From NCBI GenBank assembly GCA_030544235.1, contig CM060469.1, positions 18,949,517 to 19,013,516 of the forward strand: a DNA stretch of 64,000 nucleotides, read 5' to 3'. Shown piece by piece: positions 62,853 through 64,000 of the stretch. Under the pieces are notes generated by a model. That model ran no database searches. It was not told where the DNA came from and saw only the letters and a list, made by a program, of their open reading frames with translations. The position numbers and the translations under genes were made by a program. This stretch comes from Lepturacanthus savala. Its lineage: Eukaryota > Chordata > Actinopteri > Scombriformes > Trichiuridae. How positions within the stretch are numbered: position 1 is the stretch's first letter; the number at the start of each line of letters is the position of its first letter.

Positions 62853-64000
62853 TCACTGGCTGCTGTCGGCATTCTCCACCAATGAGAGGCCTTGTAGCGG
62901 CGGTTGCAGCAGCTCCCTTTTGTAAGTCTTTGGTGGGAGTTTGGGGAGTTGTGGGCTGGAGTTGTGTCGGGGGGGGACGGGGGGCGCGGTGATGGGAACC
63001 GGTAAAGGACACAGGCTGTTCTGGCTGGCGCTGAGCGGGCAGCTCCGTCTGGGGATGCGTGGCGACGGCGTGCTGGGCGGCGTGTTGGGTGAGCTGGGCG
63101 AGCTGCTGAAGTCCCAGTGGTATCGGCCCACGGGGGACGGCTGCAGGTTCAACGGGTAGTTGATAAAGATCTCTGGAGGCCGCTGCGGCACCGGGGGGGG
63201 CGTGTCGGGCAGAGGGTCTCTGGGAGGTGGCGGCGGCGGGCTGGGCAGGGGGCCGTCACTCGGGCCATTATAGGCTGGTGGCCGAGGCTGGTTCCTGGGC
63301 AGGGGAGGGGGCAGCCGCGGGGGGATGGCTGGGGGGCTGTCAGACCTGCAGCTCAGCTGACACACACGGAGATAAAACACGCAACATTAAAAAAAACACA
63401 CCAGGAACTACTTAATTATTGAATAACTATGTTAAAAATCACATTTTTTTTAACTCTCAGACAGTTGAATAAAACTCACTCTTAGCCTTTAAGGACTCAG
63501 CTTTCATTACTTGTCTGAACTTCCATTTCATTTCCATTGAAATGGAAATGAAAATTAAGTTTTTACAGGCTGGTTTCTATGATGTGCCACTCGCTTTTAT
63601 ACAAAAAAACAAACACAAACTATAAAAAGTGTTTCCTAATTCTGTAATGAAAACTCTTGAATGTCAACACAGATCTGTTGAACCTGATCAGACTGAGATA
63701 ATTTTCTAATGAGAATACTGTAATGTTCTTACTTTAGCCTCAGACATGGCGTCCTTCCTTCGTGGCGGCAGCGGCGGTGGCTTCAGCAGTTCCTCTCCGA
63801 GCTGGTGGAGGCTGCCGCAGGACACCGACTGAAACTCTGAGACACACAGCGAATAAAGAGTAAAGAACATGTTCTTCTACACACTCATTACATCGTACTA
63901 ACAGAGAGTTTACACAGGAACACTCAGGAACAAAATGAAAAACTCAACTCACTTGAAGGTGGAAGGAGAACTGGAGCAAATATGGAGTTACTACCTGTAA
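62853..64000 (-). CDS. sos2: SOS2, Ras guanine nucleotide exchange factor, C-terminal proline-rich exons only (5' part outside window)
   Basis: Three exons are visible: 63953-63994, 63733-63836 and the terminal 62853-63356, phases consistent, ending at a TGA. The encoded tail (about 216 residues) is the Grb2-binding proline-rich region of Son of sevenless. SH3-ligand motifs include [28 protein letters not shown] and the hallmark [12 protein letters not shown] near the end. The segment [30 protein letters not shown] and the end LVENADSSQ fit SOS2 better than SOS1. SOS proteins load GTP onto Ras after Grb2 brings them to activated receptors. The catalytic CDC25, REM, PH and DH domains should lie beyond 64000. 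Transcription converges on the RhoGEF. SOS identity is secure; the choice of SOS2 over SOS1 rests on the tail and on synteny. Confidence 0.9.

Noticed and set aside
62941..63422. Plus-strand Gly/Arg/Trp-rich frames opposite the sos2 tail
   Set aside because: Antisense shadows of the proline-rich SOS2 exon.

Overview
The window looks like ordinary nuclear DNA from a teleost fish, probably a percomorph. It holds spliced genes with GT-AG introns, 3' UTRs of up to about 3 kb, many CA/TG/TA microsatellites and typical fish transposon debris. The proteins are full-length orthologues of vertebrate genes. I joined exons by hand from splice signals, reading phase and remembered family sequences; no alignment was run.

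Layout: desi2 (-, CDS 680-8127), synj2bp (-, 12561-16620), lgals3 (-, 20294-25960), gmfb (+, 28259-33923), cnih1 (+, 37978-42949), cdkn3 (-, 46773-49162), an ARHGEF33-like RhoGEF (+, 52196-59184), and the 3' end of sos2 (-, 62853 to beyond the window). The gmfb-cnih1-cdkn3 trio keeps the order and orientation of human 14q22, with LGALS3 and SOS2 from the same human arm. The RhoGEF beside sos2 mirrors human SOS1-ARHGEF33, so it is probably the whole-genome-duplication partner of ARHGEF33. The genes do unrelated jobs (proteolysis, mitochondrial anchoring, lectin, actin regulation, ER export, cell-cycle phosphatase, Rho and Ras exchange); this is conserved synteny, not a functional cluster.

The most interesting content is at the RNA-processing level. 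A 48-nt candidate exon in cnih1 lies exactly where CNIH2/CNIH3 carry their extra AMPA-receptor-interaction segment, and its peptide resembles that segment. gmfb contains a textbook U12-type AT-AC intron. cdkn3 and the RhoGEF each need a GC-AG intron. desi2 and the RhoGEF have very short introns (93 and 84 nt) that are open in frame. The RhoGEF has in-frame tandem acceptors and a last exon readable in two frames. The last lgals3 intron holds a perfect 70-bp inverted repeat with a 20-nt loop.

Intergenic and intronic space holds at least nine copies of one MITE-like family, a roughly 1-kb hAT-like element, a decayed Tc1-like element, two copies of a short interspersed repeat (one with an 8-bp target duplication), a LINE fragment and a diverged tandem duplication near 9-9.8 kb. 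I found no tRNA, rRNA, CRISPR array or previously undescribed multi-gene system.
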